Origin: Ancylostoma caninum
Taxonomy: Eukaryota > Nematoda > Chromadorea > Rhabditida > Ancylostomatidae
Direction: 5' to 3'
Length of the DNA: 64,000 nucleotides
Assembly (NCBI GenBank): GCA_037903475.1
Contig: JBAJFG010000036.1
Coordinates: 248,001 to 312,000, forward strand
Below are positions 60,601 through 64,000 of this stretch, one piece after another; the first letter of the stretch is position 1; each line of letters begins with the position of its first letter. The notes beneath the pieces are model-generated. The model saw only the letters and a program-made list of their open reading frames with translations. It was not told where the DNA came from and ran no database searches. The position numbers and the translations under genes are program-made.

Positions 60601-62303
60601 TCCGTTAGGTGATGAAGGAGCATCTTACATACATAAGCGGCCACTAAGATATGATCAGTGGCGTGTTGAAGGCGGAACTTTTCATCGTAACTTAACTCGG
60701 GGTTTGAGCTAATCGGACTAAATTTAGGATGTGATAAAGATCGAAGTACTTTGCCTTTTCGCTGGTTAACATTGGTGCAAACCGCTTTCAAACAGAACTG
60801 TTGCGTTCCAAGTTCAATACTTCCGTCAGAATGATGGTTCTTCGCCTGTTTCGCCTAATTTCGATTCTCAGGGGAGTTACTCTGAATCATTTTTTAAGTG
60901 AGTAATTCGCTATAATGGTCGTTCTGTAGTTCTTCTCCTTACATAAGAAGTAGGATTACCAAAAAGCTCGAAACAGTGAGGAAAAGAGATTTCAATAGGC
61001 TCGAACAAAAGGCAAACGTTCCGAATGAGGATATTTCTATGATATCCACTATTAACAACCATTTTGACGTTGAAATAGGGGGCTGTAACGCTGTCAATAT
61101 TCTTTGAAATTTTTTGAATACAACAAGAAAGATTTTTTTGTTGTATTTAAAGAATGCTTGCCACTTGCTTTGGTCCTCCTATTCGAGCAGCAAACGAAAG
61201 TACAGCAATGACATCTGGCGGAAAAATAGCCAACTACGTGCTTAATCTGTATCATCTCTTCACTTTTCTGAGAAGATGGTAGTGAAGACATTGAACGAAA
61301 TCGAAGGAAGCCGAGGAAACTGAAGTTTAGGCCTAATGAAGGCACTAGAATTGAGTTTTTGTCCAGATATGCTGCATTTAGGAAGCACCCATAGAGCTCC
61401 AATACATATCCAAATTCCACCTGGATGACTCAATCCAGAGGTGAGTTATAGCAAGAAATCCTATTGTCGAAATGGCCGTGATCATATTTTTCTTACTGCA
61501 ACTGTATAAGATTGCGCTTAAGTATCTCACTCCATGTGAGGTGCAACAGTATGCTTTCGAGCTGAGCATCTGCATGTACAAGGGCTGCTGGACGTTTGCA
61601 GCACTCAAATGTACGAATGCTTTCCTGTACTTGCGAGACGTGACTCACTTAAGCACAAATGTGAATATCTCGTGAGTAAACTGTTTGACTAAGAAGAAAG
61701 TGACGGCAGCTGTGGACAATAAGATCTGCACTCATTGCAGGCCTGCAAAAGAAAACACCTCTTTTGTCGAAAATAATAAAATAACAAAACAGAGATTGAG
61801 TCAGTGTTTATGCAAGGCACTGGTGACTAATGTAATGTTTGCGGATCGTTTAGGATGCCCTTGATCGTCGGTCGAATCATCGCCTTCGTGTCCTGCTGCA
61901 TCTACCTATGCGTCGAACTACTACCAGAGGGACGGCGATACCTCATGTTGTTCTGCTACTTCCTTTTCGGGATTGCCAGCAGTAAGTGGCGCAAACAACT
62001 CTTCCTTTAACGCAGAAACGTTTGAAACCATAACATCCAGTTTCCGACGACACGCCACTGGAAATTACGCTTTTTTTCGGGCCAACTAGTTACAGCTGCG
62101 TCGACCACGATTGCCAAAAAAAAACCCACAAACACAGAGGGCAATCGCCACAATTCTGTTCAGAGGCAGTGGGGACTTGTGTTGTTTAGGCTCTTCGACG
62201 ATTCTTCGAGGCTACATAGCCGCAGTCAGTACGACGGAAGACCGAGCGCGGGCCTACTCGGCGATTGTCGTCGCCAACATGCTGTCTGTGGTAGTCGGAC
62301 CAG
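51602..62303 (+). CDS. MFSD8/CLN7-like major facilitator transporter, 5' half, continues past the window
   Basis: Exons 51602-51680, 56769-56881, 56936-57051, 61854-61981 and 62190-62303 join without phase conflict into about 183 codons; every inner border has GT and AG. The N-terminus M-E-L-E-K-M-D-P-K-P lies ahead of TM1 (V-A-M-A-G-F-V-T-F-L-S-A). Next comes W-P-Y-M-H-T-I-D-P-E-A-T-S-Q-F-F-G, matching the W-P-Y-L-Q-K-I-D-P-T-A-D block of CLN7, then TM2. After it come P-L-I-V-G-R-I-I-A, a third hydrophobic segment, and R-G-Y-I-A-A-V-S-T-T-E-D-R-A-R, the family's central loop. MFSD8 is a lysosomal membrane protein, loss of which causes late-infantile ceroid lipofuscinosis in humans. The C-terminal half of about 300 residues should follow after 62303. 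Intron 2 is only 54 nt, while introns 1 and 3 are about 5 kb. Exon 1 has the weakest link to the rest. Confidence 0.75.
51718..51838. repeat. Short tandem repeat, ~37 bp unit
   Basis: CATCAGAAATTTTTCGTGGG followed by ATTTTCAGATTTTCTAT occurs twice in full, plus a partial copy upstream. It lies in the first intron of the transporter gene. Confidence 0.8.
54488..55087 (+). CDS. Two abutting ORFs, unknown product
   Basis: The ATG ORF 54488-54793 (101 codons, Ser/Pro-rich near S-P-S-I-S-P-C-S) ends at TGA. That stop overlaps the ATG of a second ORF starting at 54790, by ATGA. The second runs L-S-P-E-L-I-I-L-L-N-C and later G-S-P-P-V-L-A-A-G-K-G to the donor GTAAGTC at 55088. An acceptor CCCTTTCAG near 55561 would let it end at 55597 after about a dozen codons. 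Stops lie just upstream of both ATGs. No family is recognised. The minus strand is also open over 54783-55046, so the strand is uncertain. Confidence 0.25.
56249..56388 (+). CDS. Transporter-like exon of uncertain affiliation
   Basis: Acceptor TTCCTTTGCAATAG and donor GTAAAG bound 140 nt reading E-Q-M-Q-L-K-L-L-G-M-L-T-G-E-A-I and then K-W-T-P-A-S-E-R-S. The G-x-x-x-G-E...KW-x-P-x-x-E-R-S pattern recalls the TM4-5 loop of SLC17/VGLUT-type carriers. It lies 380 bp before exon 2 of the MFSD8-like gene on the same strand. It can follow exon 1 in phase, but its own donor phase does not fit exon 2. It may be a leftover or alternative exon of another transporter, or chance. Confidence 0.25.
57052..61853. 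other. Intron 3 of the transporter gene
   Basis: It holds the hAT-type MITE (58480-58763) in an older repeat. I see no exon with good borders. An ORF ending at a GTGAGT donor (61472-61672, plus) has no recognisable domain and probably reflects chance openness. Confidence 0.5.
58480..58763. mobile_element. 284 bp hAT-type MITE with 8 bp target duplication
   Basis: CAGTGGCGGACGCAG at 58480 and its exact inverted copy ending at 58763. The flanking octamer GCTGATGG is duplicated perfectly (58472-58479 and 58764-58771). CAGTGGCGG-type ends with an 8 bp duplication are typical of hAT elements. Long G and C runs sit just inside each end, and the centre is AT-rich. An empty-site relative is near 49476. 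Confidence 0.9.
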
Positions 62304-63470
62304 GTGAGAGATGATCCAGATGTTTTTGCCACTGGTTAGGAAGAGAAGGCTTTCCATCTAGTGGTGACTAAAACTATAGCTGTCAAGCAATTTTGAAGGA
62401 TCAGCAGCGCGACCAAAATCTGATGAGCCGCCTAGAGGGTGGGTATTTTTTAAGCAGTTGGCGGTCTCCCGTACTTGGTGCCTCCATATTAGTAGTAAAC
62501 AAAAGCAATAAAATATACTTTATCTCCGTTTTGTTCCTTCCACTAGAGGGAGAAATAGAAAAAGAGTAAGAACACTTTCGGAACTCATCAGTAGTGAGTG
62601 GTGGTCTTGAAAACTAGAAAATAGATTCTAGGAAAGAATAGAAAATGGATTTTAAGTAGATCCTCACCGTAACGACCATATATTACAGTGACATCATATC
62701 AATGACTCGGATTTTTCTATTCTATTATTTTACATGAGAGATCTTTATATCACAAATCAACACAGCCCAAGGTCAGAAATCTTGCCGAACTTCTGGAATT
62801 GTTCCCTGATTCGAATTTTGGTTTGTCGCTGAGGAGTCTCGATCACATTCAACACAAGTTTTGAACTATGAGGGGAAATACATATCTGACAGATGCGCTT
62901 ACGTTACTAGTCTATCATATGAATCATACATTGGAGTTATCCTCTACTGAAGCAGGGGTAGGAAGATGTTTTACTCTAAAGCTTATAGTGAGCCTTGAAT
63001 AAAATATTCACAATTTGTTGGAATCTGGTAGTCTGATTAGGAACAAACTCCGATGAGGGATTTGAAAATATGGGAAGGGCTCTTGAAATTACATGCTTTC
63101 TGCCTTAATTTGAGATCTGCGAAAACTCACATCCAACGGATTGAGCCAGCCCGAAAATTTGACATCACGTGCTAAGCAGGAACGAATTTAGTAGATAAAT
63201 TCATACACTTCATTGCATTTAACACCACCACAATACACGAAAAATGATGTCGCTTACTACAGCTGCTTCTAACCCCTCCAATATTTTATTAGCTTCGCTG
63301 CTTAGACAAATTTATGCTCTTCACTGTGTGCCGCATTCCATACGAGAACAACGAAACATCACTACAATCTTCGAAACAATAATGTTGGCTATCACAGGTG
63401 TTTCGGTGTCCCGCCCGCAACTTATAATACTAAGATATCATATTCTTCTTCTTCCTAGCGTTTTCCCGTT
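62304..63470. other. Presumed transporter intron, no exon found
   Basis: The exon after 62303 should start in phase 1 and encode TM5 of the MFSD8-like protein. None was recognised before the retrotransposon fragment begins at 63471. Confidence 0.4.
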
Positions 63471-64000
63471 TCGTAGCGGTGTCCGCTTTGCTGATCCTCC
63501 ATATTGCCCAGTCGTGCGCCTGGTCGGGATTTATCCTAACCAGCTTGAGGTCGGCGTGCAGAGTGTCAAGCCATCTTTGTTTTGGTCATCCTTCCGGTCG
63601 CTTTCCTGACACTTCTAAATTGAAGCCAATCCTACAGACTTTATCGCCATCGGTACGGAGAACGTGACCGAACCATCGCAGACGCGCCTCATGGAGCTTG
63701 TCGGCTATCGCAGCAACTCCAAATCGCTGCCGTATGTCCTGGTTGCAGAAGCGATCCAGCTGCGTAATGCCACCCATCCACCGCAGCATCCTCATTTCCA
63801 TGACGTTGATTCGGCGCTCCATTTCCTTGGTGGCAGACCAACATTCGGCACCATAGAGCGCGACCGGGCGTGCCACTGTTCGGTAGATCTTCGACTTCGG
63901 GGGATGCCCTTGTTGCACAGCACACCAGTCAGTGAGCGCCACTTCGCCACGCAGCGTTAAAGCGTGCGATCATCTCATGAGCGAGACTGCCGTCCGATGA
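63471..64000 (-). pseudogene. Decayed RTE-like retrotransposon, reverse-transcriptase 3' end
   Basis: The minus strand encodes S-K-I-Y-R-T-V-A-R-P-V-A-L-Y-G-A-E-C-W and M-R-M-L-R-W-M-G-G, then V-S-G-K-R-P-E-G. This is the C-terminal region of RTE/endonuclease-reverse-transcriptase polyproteins. An in-frame TGA (R to stop) follows at about 63585 before the P-K-Q-R-W-L-D-T-L-H block. Shifts near 63910-63950 break the upstream frame. The copy is a dead fragment truncated by the window edge. Confidence 0.8.

Noticed and set aside
63244..63391. Possible later MFSD8 exon with F-E-T-I-M
   Set aside because: The surrounding residues are not hydrophobic, and TM5-TM6 exons that should come first are absent.

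Overview
This is eukaryotic DNA, most likely from a clade V nematode and probably a hookworm-type strongylid. The reasons are pyrimidine-plus-AG splice acceptors (TTTTCAG, TTTCAG), a mix of ~55 nt introns and multi-kb introns, ATG codons placed just after a strong acceptor (as expected for spliced-leader trans-splicing), RTE-like non-LTR retrotransposon debris, and a very high density of small inverted-repeat DNA elements. The species is inference. No complete bacterial-style gene, rRNA, intact tRNA or CRISPR array is present; most long ORFs are repeat artefacts or chance.

Layout. (1) About 1.75-15.23 kb, minus strand: a phase-consistent chain of about 22 coding exons for a long Ser/Pro/RS-rich, coiled-coil nuclear protein. 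I read it as a ZFC3H1-like protein, the PAXT scaffold linking the MTR4 helicase to the nuclear exosome. Both gene ends are missing or unresolved. Its introns hold a Tc1/mariner-type MITE, SINE-like tRNA-derived repeats and, most notably, a 1,022 bp inverted-repeat element at 14136-15157. That element splits one exon exactly, with a 2 bp target duplication, so that the element plus one copy of the duplication forms a GT...AG intron. (2) 15.3-31.9 kb is repeat-dominated: a 50 bp minisatellite (16.15-16.95 kb), an (ATTC)n microsatellite, a mariner-type element with TA duplications, an RTE endonuclease remnant, piggyBac-type TTAA elements, two MITEs head to tail around one shared TA, and a degenerate ~118 bp tandem array at 31 kb. 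One isolated exon-like segment (27302-27428, minus) sits here. (3) 32.04-33.52 kb, plus strand: a putative small four-exon Cys-rich (zinc-finger-like) gene whose first ATG directly follows TTTCAG. (4) 33.5-51 kb: further elements, a GC-rich 60 bp minisatellite (36.7-38.4 kb) that creates spurious ORFs in several frames on both strands, and a 361 bp duplicate of one ZFC3H1-like exon plus intron (42076-42436). (5) 51.6-62.3 kb, plus strand: the 5' half of an MFSD8/CLN7-like major-facilitator transporter (five exons, continuing past the window). Its large first intron carries unexplained ORFs (54.5-55.1 kb) and a possible second transporter-like exon (56.25-56.39 kb). (6) A hAT-type MITE (58480-58763) lies in intron 3, and a decayed RTE reverse-transcriptase 3' end (minus strand) closes the window.

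The genes show no operon or common pathway. The coherent theme is mobile DNA reshaping gene structure: intron creation, exon duplication and nested insertions. Exon borders were read by eye from splice motifs and reading phase; no alignment, RNA evidence or database search was available.
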